Position numbers and translations under genes: made by a program | From: Mycobacterium sp. | Lineage (GTDB): Bacteria > Actinomycetota > Actinomycetes > Mycobacteriales > Mycobacteriaceae | Direction of reading: 5' to 3' | Assembly (NCBI GenBank): GCA_019246375.1 | Contig: JAFAQO010000513.1 | Location: forward strand, 1-7,805 | Length of the DNA: 7,805 nucleotides | Notes under the pieces: model-generated | The model's database searches: none | Seen by the model: only the letters and a program-made list of their open reading frames with translations | Told to the model about the DNA's origin: nothing | In this document: one piece after another, positions 1 through 5,495 of the stretch | Position numbering within the stretch: the first letter of the stretch is position 1 | Layout of the letters: each line of letters begins with the position of its first letter

Positions 1-473
1 AACCCGGCCTCGCCGTCGGCGACGATCGGCACCAGCCAGTTCTCCACCGACTTGTCGCCCTCGAGTTTGGCGATCTGGTCGGCGCGCTGTAGCGCGTTGT
101 TGATCCGGCGCACAACCTGCGGCACCGAGTTTGCCGGGTACAGGCTCTGGTCGGGGTAGGTGTGACCGGACAGGTTGGCGTCACCGGCGACCTGCCAGCC
201 CGATAGATAGATCGCCTTCAGGCCGGCCCGCACCTGCTGGACGGCCATGTTCCCGGTCAGGGCGCCCAGGGCGTTGACCCACTCCAGGTCGTGCAGCTGC
301 TCCCACAGCACCTCCGCGCCGCGGCGGGCGAGCGTGTGCTCCTCGACGACGCTGCCTTGCAGGGCCACCACGTCTTCGGCGGTGTACGTGCGGGTCACGT
401 CCTTCCAGCGCGGATTGGTGTCCCAGTCGTGCTGGATCTGCTCGGCGCTCTTCGGGGTGCCAACGGTAGACAT
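1..473 (-). CDS. icl: Isocitrate lyase (ICL1 type), N-terminal part; cut by the window edge
   Basis: Cleaves isocitrate to glyoxylate and succinate, the first step of the glyoxylate shunt, in the cytosol; mycobacterial ICL1 also acts as methylisocitrate lyase (family knowledge). The visible 157 codons begin [14 protein letters not shown] and match, from memory, M. tuberculosis ICL1 almost residue for residue. Motifs seen are [10 protein letters not shown] (substrate-binding region), YPDQSLYP, and VADGEAG, whose Asp falls at residue 153, the known Mg-binding position. The catalytic KKCGH loop and the C-terminal lid lie beyond base 1. The ATG at 473-471 is chosen because it matches the family start and has AAGGAG (487-482) 8 nt upstream. 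The gene lies downstream of the thioesterase-like gene on the same strand, but a 292-nt gap with regulatory-looking sequence suggests its own promoter. Identification is very secure; only completeness is unknown. Confidence 0.97.
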   Translation of the reverse strand, partial: MSTVGTPKSAEQIQHDWDTNPRWKDVTRTYTAEDVVALQGSVVEEHTLARRGAEVLWEQLHDLEWVNALGALTGNMAVQQVRAGLKAIYLSGWQVAGDANLSGHTYPDQSLYPANSVPQVVRRINNALQRADQIAKLEGDKSVENWLVPIVADGEAG

Positions 474-480
474 TGGACTT

Positions 481-556
481 GCTCCTTAACCGGTCCTTGG
501 TTGCTGAGCGTCCGTATCCGGGGCTGGCTGTCCGGCATGTTAAGGAGCCCAGCAAC
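481..556 (-). promoter_or_regulatory. icl leader: Shine-Dalgarno inside an inverted repeat, with a second crossing repeat
   Basis: Seen: a perfect 10-bp inverted repeat. GTTAAGGAGC on the minus strand (490-481) holds the icl Shine-Dalgarno, and GCTCCTTAAC (548-539) is its exact complement upstream. A second repeat pairs GTTGCTG (556-550) with CAGCAAC (506-500), plus one possible G-U pair. In RNA order the arms are B', A', B, A, so the helices cross; they would form a pseudoknot or two exclusive folds. Inference: translation of icl may be held off when the Shine-Dalgarno arm is paired. This requires transcription to start upstream of about 548. The -10 candidate at 542-537 would instead start below it, leaving the repeat as DNA only. 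Confidence 0.4.
537..542 (-). promoter_or_regulatory. Candidate -10 box for icl
   Basis: TAACAT on the minus strand is the only TANNNT match between 720 and 474, the pattern preferred by mycobacterial housekeeping sigma factor. A start near A531 or A529 would give a leader of about 56-58 nt before the ATG. No good -35 is seen 16-18 nt upstream, which is common in mycobacteria. It conflicts with a functional RNA role of the 539-556 arms, so it is a competing model. Confidence 0.35.
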
Positions 557-615
557 TTCGCTGCTGTGCTAATCCGAAGATGGCACATGTCATCGATGCA
601 GGTCTACCCGTTTCT

Positions 616-663
616 TTTGCGAATTTCCGCCATGGTCTACTTAGATTCTGCGAACATTGCGAA
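616..663. promoter_or_regulatory. Candidate RamB/PrpR-type binding sites upstream of icl
   Basis: Three TGCGAA copies lie here: 618-623, 649-654 and 658-663. The site AACATTGCGAA (653-663) matches 9 of 11 positions of the Corynebacterium RamB box core AACTTTGCAAA, quoted from memory. TTTGCGAA (616-623) differs by one base from the TTTGCAAA motif reported for the related regulator PrpR, and its reverse complement TTCGCAAA recurs exactly at the centre of the ramB palindrome (1712-1719). Shared motifs at both promoters fit joint control by RamB, PrpR or both. No binding evidence is available from sequence alone. Confidence 0.4.
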
Positions 664-671
664 GACAGCTC

Positions 672-710
672 GTAACTGAACCCGTTTCAGTTACCACTGG
701 TTAGGAACCA
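672..710. other. Two adjacent palindromes in the thioesterase-icl gap
   Basis: The first is a perfect 9-bp inverted repeat, GTAACTGAA (672-680) and TTCAGTTAC (686-694), with a 5-nt spacer. The second, 3 bp away, is a perfect 5-bp repeat, TGGTT (698-702) and AACCA (706-710), with a 3-nt spacer. They begin 56 nt past the thioesterase stop. They could fold as tandem hairpins in its 3' RNA and act as a terminator or processing site, although no T-tract follows. Alternatively they are an operator for icl; the 23-bp A+T-rich palindrome looks like the site of a dimeric repressor. I cannot choose between these. Confidence 0.4.
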
Positions 711-765
711 CAAAGTTGCTGGTCAGCCGCACATTCAGCAGCAGACCCGAAAGTTCGCAGCTCCG

Positions 766-1560
766 TTACAGCGGAAAGATGGCGGCGACGGCTTTCGTCT
801 CGTCACCGACGGCATATGTGAGCGTTCTAACAGTGCGATCGACCAAGCCGGCACCGAATCGATCGGTCGACCCGGGCGGGTGGATATGCGAAATGATCTC
901 GAGCTTGTCGCCCAGCGCAACGGGGGCATCGTGCTCGACCGTCACCCGCAGCGGCGCTTTCAGCAGCTCAGGGCAGGACGCGAGGTAATCCTCGATCACG
1001 GCCCAGTACACCGCGTTGTTCATGTGGTCGAAGAGGTCGATGTCGGTGACCCGGACCGGGAACTCGTGGATTTCGGACGCATCCTCGCGGCTGCCCGCCG
1101 TCAGATACGGCTTCCACCGCAGCCGATCGATGTTGGTGGTACGGCGCAGACCTTCGAGGAAGTCGTCGGAGATGCGCGACGGCATCTGGGTCTCGCGGTT
1201 GATGTTGATCCAGAACGCCTCGGACTCGAACAGGCCGCCCTTGCGCCCGTCGATGCGGACCCGCATCTCACACCATCGGTTCGACGTACCCGAACACCAC
1301 CGGCGCATCCGTAACATGTCCCCGAATTCGATCGGACGGATCAAGTCGGCCATGGTGCGGCGGACGATCCACAACGGATGAGTGTCCTCAAACCCCATCT
1401 CGCGCAGTTGATCCTGGCCGATATCCTGGATATGCCGGGCCGCTGAGTCGAACCGCAGCCGGCCCTCGCGGTCGATGTCGGCGACACGCAGCGGCCATTC
1501 CCGATCGAACACGTCGGGATGGCCGTCGGGCACCGGCATCATCACTTTGTCCAGACTCAC
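766..1560 (-). CDS. Acyl-ACP thioesterase-like protein (FatA/FatB family, Rv0466-like)
   Basis: 264 residues with two hotdog domains, as expected for the acyl-ACP thioesterase family that releases fatty acid from a thioester carrier; true substrate unknown. The first hotdog covers roughly residues 15-140 (EWPLRVADIDREG near its start). The second begins near 165 and contains TDIDLFDHMNNAVYW, with His179 and Asn181-Asn182. This resembles the plant NxHxNN catalytic motif, but Phe177 replaces the first Asn, so activity or mechanism may differ. The start chosen is GTG 1560-1558 (MSLDK in the M. tuberculosis homologue, from memory, also 264 aa), with GGGGAG (1573-1568) 7 nt upstream. The frame stays open to 1743, but that extension has no family match. 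The gene is divergent from ramB across a shared palindromic promoter and upstream of icl, suggesting co-control with the glyoxylate shunt. Confidence 0.9.
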   Translation of the reverse strand: MSLDKVMMPVPDGHPDVFDREWPLRVADIDREGRLRFDSAARHIQDIGQDQLREMGFEDTHPLWIVRRTMADLIRPIEFGDMLRMRRWCSGTSNRWCEMRVRIDGRKGGLFESEAFWININRETQMPSRISDDFLEGLRRTTNIDRLRWKPYLTAGSREDASEIHEFPVRVTDIDLFDHMNNAVYWAVIEDYLASCPELLKAPLRVTVEHDAPVALGDKLEIISHIHPPGSTDRFGAGLVDRTVRTLTYAVGDETKAVAAIFPL

Positions 1561-1703
1561 CGCACCACTCCCCGCGCTCGCTCCGGTTACCCGCCTCTCG
1601 GGCCGCTCCCCTGCCCGCATCGTCGTGCGGACGGATCCCCCACGCGAATCATGCCAAACCTCGTGGACGAGGCGCCAATGGACGCCGTCTGCCAACTCTG
1701 CAA

Positions 1704-1709
1704 ACCGTA
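1704..1709 (-). promoter_or_regulatory. Candidate -10 box for the thioesterase gene, mirror of the ramB box
   Basis: TACGGT on the minus strand (1709-1704) matches TANNNT and occupies the position in the left arm that mirrors TACGCT in the right arm. A start near 1697 would give a leader of about 137 nt before the GTG at 1560. A second match, TACCTT (1725-1720, minus), exists in the other arm, so the assignment is tentative. Confidence 0.35.
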
Positions 1710-1723
1710 CCTTCGCAAAAAGG

Positions 1724-1729
1724 TACGCT
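1724..1729 (+). promoter_or_regulatory. -10 box for a leaderless ramB transcript
   Basis: TACGCT matches TANNNT and lies 6 nt before the GTG at 1736, the spacing expected if transcription begins at the start codon. There is no well-placed Shine-Dalgarno: AAGG (1720-1723) sits 12 nt upstream, too far. Leaderless genes are common in mycobacteria. The box lies in the right arm of the palindrome, so operator occupancy would block it. Confidence 0.5.
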
Positions 1730-1735
1730 TTGCAG

Positions 1736-3151
1736 GTGGCCAAGACATTCGTCGGTTCCCGTGTTCGCCAGCTGCGCAGCGAGCGCGGGTTCAGTCAGGC
1801 CGCGCTGGCGCAGATGCTGGAGATCTCGCCCAGTTACCTCAACCAGCTCGAGCACGATGTCCGGCCGCTGACGGTGGCGGTGCTGCTGCGCATCACCGAG
1901 GTGTTCGGGGTGGACGCGACGTTCTTCGCCTCCCAGGACGACACCCGGCTGCTCGCCGAACTGCGCGAGGTGACCATGGACCGCGACCTGAACATCGACG
2001 TCGACCTGCCCGAAGTCGCCGAAATGGTCAGCGCCCACCCCGGCTTGGCCCGCGCCATGGTCAACCTGCACCGCCGCTACCGCATTACCACCGCGCAACT
2101 TGCCGCCGCCACCGAGGAGCGGTTCTCCGACGGCAGCGGCAGCGGATCGATCACCATGCCGCATGAAGAGGTGCGCGACTACTTCTACCAGCGCCAGAAT
2201 TACCTGCACGAACTCGACACCGCCGCCGAGGACCTCACGGCACGGATGCGGATGCACCGCGGTGATCTCGGCCGCGAATTGGCCCACCGGCTCACCGAGG
2301 TGCACGGGGTCCACATCAACAAGCGGATCGACCTGGGCGAGACGGTGCTGCATCGCTACGACCCACAGACGAAGACGCTGGAGATCAGCAACCATTTGTC
2401 GTCGGGTCAGCAGGTGTTCAAGATGGCCGCCGAGTTGGCCTACCTGGAGTTCAACGATCTGATCGAGAGCATGGTGGAGGAGGGCAAGTTCACCAGCGAC
2501 GAATCTCGCACCCTGGCCCGCCTCGGGCTGGCCAACTACTTCGCCGCCGCCGTGGTACTGCCCTACCGGCAGTTCCACGATGTCGCCGAGAACTTCCGCT
2601 ACGACATCGAGCGGCTATCGTCGTTCTATCGCGTGAGCTACGAGACCATCGGGCACCGGCTGTCCACGCTGCAGCGACCGTCTATGCGCGGTGTGCCGTT
2701 CTCGTTCGTCCGGGTCGACCGCGCCGGCAACATGTCAAAACGTCAGTCCGCCACCGGTTTTCACTTCTCCTCCAGCGGCGGCACGTGCCCGCTGTGGAAC
2801 GTGTACGAAACCTTCGCGAACCCGGGCAAAATCCTGGTGCAGATCGCCCAGATGCCCGACGGCCGCAACTACATGTGGGTGGCCCGCACCGTGGAGCGGC
2901 GCGCATCGCGGTATGGTCAGCCCGGTAAAACCTTCGCGATCGGGTTGGGCTGCGAACTTCGACACGCGCACCGGCTCGTCTACTCGGAAGGACTCGACTT
3001 GTCCGGCGATAACGCCACACCGATCGGTGCGGGCTGCCGGGTCTGCGAACGCGACAACTGTCCGCAGCGGGCTTTTCCGGCGCTGGGCCGTGCACTTGAC
3101 CTCGACGAGCACCGCAGCACGGTGTCGCCGTACCTGGTGAAGCAACCATGA
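1736..3151 (+). CDS. ramB: RamB, transcriptional regulator of the glyoxylate shunt
   Basis: DNA-binding regulator of icl and of its own gene (known for M. tuberculosis Rv0465c and Corynebacterium RamB). Its 471 residues compare with 474 in M. tuberculosis from memory, with near-identical stretches throughout. Residues about 5-62 form an HTH_3 domain (FSQAALAQMLEISPSYLNQ). The middle is an IrrE/ImmA-like region in which the HExxH peptidase motif is degenerate, AELAY at 232-236, so proteolysis is not expected. The C-terminal half fits the short-chain acyl-CoA regulator domain shared with PrpR and ends with C434-x2-C437-x4-C442, a possible Fe-S or metal site. The GTG at 1736 is chosen because it aligns with the M. 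tuberculosis start (MSKTYVGS versus VAKTFVGS) and abuts the promoter palindrome; the frame is open further upstream to 1475 without family support. It overlaps the next gene by 4 nt (ATGA), indicating translational coupling. Confidence 0.95.
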   Translation: MAKTFVGSRVRQLRSERGFSQAALAQMLEISPSYLNQLEHDVRPLTVAVLLRITEVFGVDATFFASQDDTRLLAELREVTMDRDLNIDVDLPEVAEMVSAHPGLARAMVNLHRRYRITTAQLAAATEERFSDGSGSGSITMPHEEVRDYFYQRQNYLHELDTAAEDLTARMRMHRGDLGRELAHRLTEVHGVHINKRIDLGETVLHRYDPQTKTLEISNHLSSGQQVFKMAAELAYLEFNDLIESMVEEGKFTSDESRTLARLGLANYFAAAVVLPYRQFHDVAENFRYDIERLSSFYRVSYETIGHRLSTLQRPSMRGVPFSFVRVDRAGNMSKRQSATGFHFSSSGGTCPLWNVYETFANPGKILVQIAQMPDGRNYMWVARTVERRASRYGQPGKTFAIGLGCELRHAHRLVYSEGLDLSGDNATPIGAGCRVCERDNCPQRAFPALGRALDLDEHRSTVSPYLVKQP

Positions 3152-3711
3152 GCCACGCTGAGCTTAGTCGCATCCCCTCCGGGGGTCTGCGTGAATTGGG
3201 GCTGCTCAATTGGGTATTGGCGAAGTTGGGCGCCCGTACGGTCGACGCGCCGCAGATGCATCTGTTCACCACGCTGGGCCAGCACAAACGGTTATTTTGG
3301 GCGTGGCTGCCGTTCTCCGGTGCACTGCTGATGGGTCGGTTGCCTCGGGTCGATACCGAATTGGTGATCCTGCGGGTTGCGCATCTGCGTGGCTCGGAAT
3401 ACGAACTGCAGCATCATCGCCGGATCGCCCGCCGTCGCGGCCTGGATGAGCAAACGCAGCGCGCCATCTTCACCTGGCCTGAGGCTTCTGATGGGCTCAC
3501 ACCCCGACAGCAGGCACTGTTGACCGCGACGGACGAGTTCGTCAACAACCGCTCGATCAGCGCCGATACCTGGCAGCAGTTGTCAGCCCACCTCGATCGG
3601 CGTCAGCTGATCGAATTCTGCATGTTGGCAGGTCAATACGATGGGCTGGCGGCGACGATGGCTGCCCTGGGCATCCCGCTGGACCATCCGCACGAACGGG
3701 ATTTGTCATAG
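3148..3711 (+). CDS. Carboxymuconolactone decarboxylase/AhpD-like family protein (Rv0464c-like)
   Basis: 187-residue helical protein of the CMD/AhpD-like superfamily. The diagnostic helix is RVAHLRGSEYELQHH, with Glu84 and His89 in the usual E-x4-H arrangement. The CxxC redox pair of true AhpD is absent: Tyr85 and Gln88 stand at those sites, so thiol peroxidase activity is unlikely and the reaction is unknown. It starts at an ATG overlapping the ramB stop (ATGA), so it is co-translated with ramB. The same pair (Rv0465c-Rv0464c) exists in M. tuberculosis from memory, which argues for a conserved functional link. Its 3' end overlaps the convergent membrane protein gene by 6 nt. The family call is firm; the function is not. 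Confidence 0.88.
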   Translation: MSHAELSRIPSGGLRELGLLNWVLAKLGARTVDAPQMHLFTTLGQHKRLFWAWLPFSGALLMGRLPRVDTELVILRVAHLRGSEYELQHHRRIARRRGLDEQTQRAIFTWPEASDGLTPRQQALLTATDEFVNNRSISADTWQQLSAHLDRRQLIEFCMLAGQYDGLAATMAALGIPLDHPHERDLS

Positions 3712-3993
3712 ATACGTGTCGGTGAGCAGGCCCAAAGTCAGCACCACGGGCAGCACTGGCAGCCCGAACGCGAATGCCGCCCACGGATAGTTGCGCCGGC
3801 GGCGAAGCCGCAATCCCCACGCCACCGCAAGGCCCCCGAGCAACACCGACAAGATCAAGACGATCACGCTCCACACGCTCACCGTCGTGATGTCGTCTGC
3901 GATCGAAATTGCGGCCAGCCACCCGATGTAGCCCAGGATCACCCCGACAACGACACCCAGAACCGTATCGCGGCGAATCATCGTCGTCCTCAT
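3706..3993 (-). CDS. Small conserved membrane protein (Rv0463-like)
   Basis: 95 residues with three likely membrane helices: about 11-32 (LGVVVGVILGYIGWLAAISI), 38-60 (SVWSVIVLILSVLLGGLAVAW) and 70-92. A basic loop, RLRRRR, follows helix 2 and should face the cytoplasm. No catalytic motif is seen and the function is unknown. It starts 3 nt after the lpdC stop, so it is the distal gene of an lpdC operon, as in M. tuberculosis. Two starts are possible: ATG 3993-3991, with no clear Shine-Dalgarno, and ATG 3981-3979, four codons later, with GAGGA 5 nt upstream; the shorter form may be the real one. The stop codon overlaps the convergent CMD gene. Confidence 0.8.
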   Translation of the reverse strand: MRTTMIRRDTVLGVVVGVILGYIGWLAAISIADDITTVSVWSVIVLILSVLLGGLAVAWGLRLRRRRNYPWAAFAFGLPVLPVVLTLGLLTDTYL

Positions 3994-3996
3994 GCG

Positions 3997-5394
3997 TCAG
4001 AAGTTGATCATGTGGCCCACCAGGCCGTGGAAGCACTCCTGCAGCGCCTCCGACATGGTCGGGTGGGTATGGACGTTGCGCGCCAGCTCATTCGCGGTGA
4101 GATCCCACTTCTGCGCCAGCGTGAGCTCCGGCAGTAACTCGGAGACGTCGTGGCCGATCAAATGCCCGCCGAGCAACTCGCCGTACTTGCCGTCGGCGAC
4201 GAGCTTGACGAAGCCACTGGGGTCGCCAAGGCCGTGCGCCTTGCCGTTGGCGGTGAACGGAAACTTGGCTACCTTGACGTCGTAGCCCTCGTCGCGGGCC
4301 TGCTGCTCGGTCAGCCCGAAGCTGGCGACCTGCGGCTGGCAGAACGTCGCGCGCGGCAGCATACGGTAGTCACCGAGGGCCAATGTCTCAGCGCCGCCGA
4401 TAGTTTCGGCGGCGACCACTCCCTGGGCCTCGGCGACATGGGCCAATTGCAATAGCCCGGTGACGTCGCCGATTCCGTAGATGTGCGGCACGCTGGTGCG
4501 CATATAGTCGTCGACGCGGATGGCCTTGCGGTCGGTGAGCGCCACGCCGGCCTTATCCAGTCCGTAGCCTTCGACGTTGGGCGCGAAACCGATGGCCTGC
4601 AACACTTTATCGGTCGTCAGTTCGTCAGACCTACCGTCCTTGCTGACCGTGACTTTCACCTGAGAACCGTCGTCGCGCATGTCCTCCACTTTGGTGCCGG
4701 TGAGAATCTTTACGCCCAGCTTCTTGAACTGCCGCTCGATCTCCTTGGACACCTCGGCGTCCTCGTTGGGCAGAGCGCGCGGCAAGAACTCGACGATCGT
4801 GACGTCGACACCGTAGTTCGACAGCACATAGCCGAATTCCATGCCGACGGCACCCGCGCCCGCGATCACGATCGACTTGGGCAACTCCCGGGTCATGATC
4901 AGCTCTTCATAGGTGACGACGTTCGGGCTCAGCGACGTGCCCGGAACCAGCCGGGTGCTGCTCCCGGTGGCGATGATCGCGTTGTCGAAGGTGACTCTTT
5001 CGGTGCCGCCGTCGTTGAGGTCCACCGACAGCGTGTTGGCGTCGGTGAAGCTGCCGTAGCCGTGAATTTCGGTGATCTTGTTCTTCTTCATCAAGAAGTG
5101 CACACCGGCGACGCGGCCCTCGGCCACCTTGCGGCTACGGTCGTAGGCGATGCCGTAATCAAAGGTCGCGTCGCCGTTGATCCCGAACGTCTTGGCGTCG
5201 CGGGTGAAGATATGGACGAGTTCGGCGTTGCGCAGCAGCGCCTTGGACGGAATGCAGCCGACATTGAGGCAGACTCCGCCCCAGTACTTGAATTCGACGA
5301 CCGCGGTGTTCAGCCCCAGCTGGGCGGCGCGGATCGCCGCGACATACCCGCCCGGACCGGGCCCGAGAACCACCACGTTATAGTGAGAAGGCAC
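3997..5394 (-). CDS. lpdC: Dihydrolipoamide dehydrogenase (E3)
   Basis: FAD flavoprotein that reoxidises dihydrolipoamide with NAD+. In mycobacteria the single Lpd serves pyruvate and branched-chain 2-oxo acid dehydrogenases and a peroxynitrite reductase/peroxidase (family knowledge). The 465 residues align with the 464 of M. tuberculosis LpdC. Seen in order: FAD-binding glycine motif GPGPGG (11-16); redox disulfide CLNVGC with Cys42 and Cys47; second glycine motif [11 protein letters not shown] for NAD; a GIGDVTG FAD motif; and catalytic HTHPTMSE with His444 and Glu449. All key residues are present. The first glycine motif has Pro12 where M. tuberculosis has Ala. The start is GTG 5394-5392 ([11 protein letters not shown]). 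There is no Shine-Dalgarno, but TAGGGT lies 6 nt upstream, so the mRNA is probably leaderless. It is transcribed with the small membrane protein downstream and divergent from the SDR gene. Confidence 0.97.
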   Translation of the reverse strand: MPSHYNVVVLGPGPGGYVAAIRAAQLGLNTAVVEFKYWGGVCLNVGCIPSKALLRNAELVHIFTRDAKTFGINGDATFDYGIAYDRSRKVAEGRVAGVHFLMKKNKITEIHGYGSFTDANTLSVDLNDGGTERVTFDNAIIATGSSTRLVPGTSLSPNVVTYEELIMTRELPKSIVIAGAGAVGMEFGYVLSNYGVDVTIVEFLPRALPNEDAEVSKEIERQFKKLGVKILTGTKVEDMRDDGSQVKVTVSKDGRSDELTTDKVLQAIGFAPNVEGYGLDKAGVALTDRKAIRVDDYMRTSVPHIYGIGDVTGLLQLAHVAEAQGVVAAETIGGAETLALGDYRMLPRATFCQPQVASFGLTEQQARDEGYDVKVAKFPFTANGKAHGLGDPSGFVKLVADGKYGELLGGHLIGHDVSELLPELTLAQKWDLTANELARNVHTHPTMSEALQECFHGLVGHMINF

Positions 5395-5396
5395 GA

Positions 5397-5412
5397 GCCC
5401 ACCCTAGTGGGC
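5397..5412 (-). promoter_or_regulatory. Leaderless lpdC promoter within a palindrome
   Basis: TAGGGT (5406-5401, minus) fits TANNNT and is followed by 6 nt and the GTG start, the same geometry as at ramB. It lies across a perfect 6-bp inverted repeat, GCCCAC (5397-5402) and GTGGGC (5407-5412), with 4 nt between. A third related copy, GCCCCAC, is at 5421-5427. The repeat could be an operator covering the -10. No convincing -35 is seen. Confidence 0.45.
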
Positions 5413-5484
5413 GGGAACATGCCCCACTATTTCGTGCCGTCGGAACGTCGTAAGGTCACTGCAGCATCGTTACCGTGGTCTATC

Positions 5485-5490
5485 GAGGAG
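5485..5490 (+). promoter_or_regulatory. Ribosome-binding site that fixes the SDR start
   Basis: GAGGAG lies 5 nt before ATG 5496. It selects this ATG over the GTG at 5475, which would place the Shine-Dalgarno inside the coding region. TACCGT at 5471-5476 could be the -10, but its start site would fall almost on the Shine-Dalgarno. Confidence 0.6.
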
Positions 5491-5495
5491 CACAG

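Larger units (their letters stand above)
1698..1735. promoter_or_regulatory. 38-bp palindromic operator between ramB and the thioesterase gene
   Basis: The arms 1698-1713 (CTGCAAACCGTACCTT) and 1720-1735 (AAGGTACGCTTTGCAG) are complementary at 15 of 16 positions around a 6-nt centre, CGCAAA. Three TTTGCAAA-like elements lie at 1697-1704 (TCTGCAAA), 1712-1719 (TTCGCAAA) and 1728-1735 (CTTTGCAG). AACTCTGCAAA (1694-1704) matches the Corynebacterium RamB core at 10 of 11 positions. RamB is known to repress its own gene in mycobacteria and corynebacteria, so the likely reading is a RamB auto-operator that also covers the divergent promoter. The palindrome ends at the base before the ramB GTG. Confidence 0.65.

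Noticed and set aside
474..538. An ATG at 538-536 on the minus strand whose frame runs into icl in another register
   Set aside because: No Shine-Dalgarno precedes it, and it coincides with the candidate -10 region. The frame simply overlaps icl until a TGA, with no sign of coding.
1475..1735. N-terminal extension of the ramB frame by up to 87 codons
   Set aside because: The extension overlaps the divergent thioesterase gene and the promoter palindrome, and has no match to known RamB starts. GTG 1736 fits homologues.
1561..1743. N-terminal extension of the thioesterase frame up to 1743
   Set aside because: It would run through the operator into ramB. The GTG at 1560 has a good Shine-Dalgarno and gives the usual family length of 264 residues.
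1649..2578. A 309-codon open frame on the minus strand opposite ramB
   Set aside because: The composition (His, Gln, Val, Gly, Leu runs) is typical of the mirror frame of a high-GC gene, and ramB is secure on the other strand.
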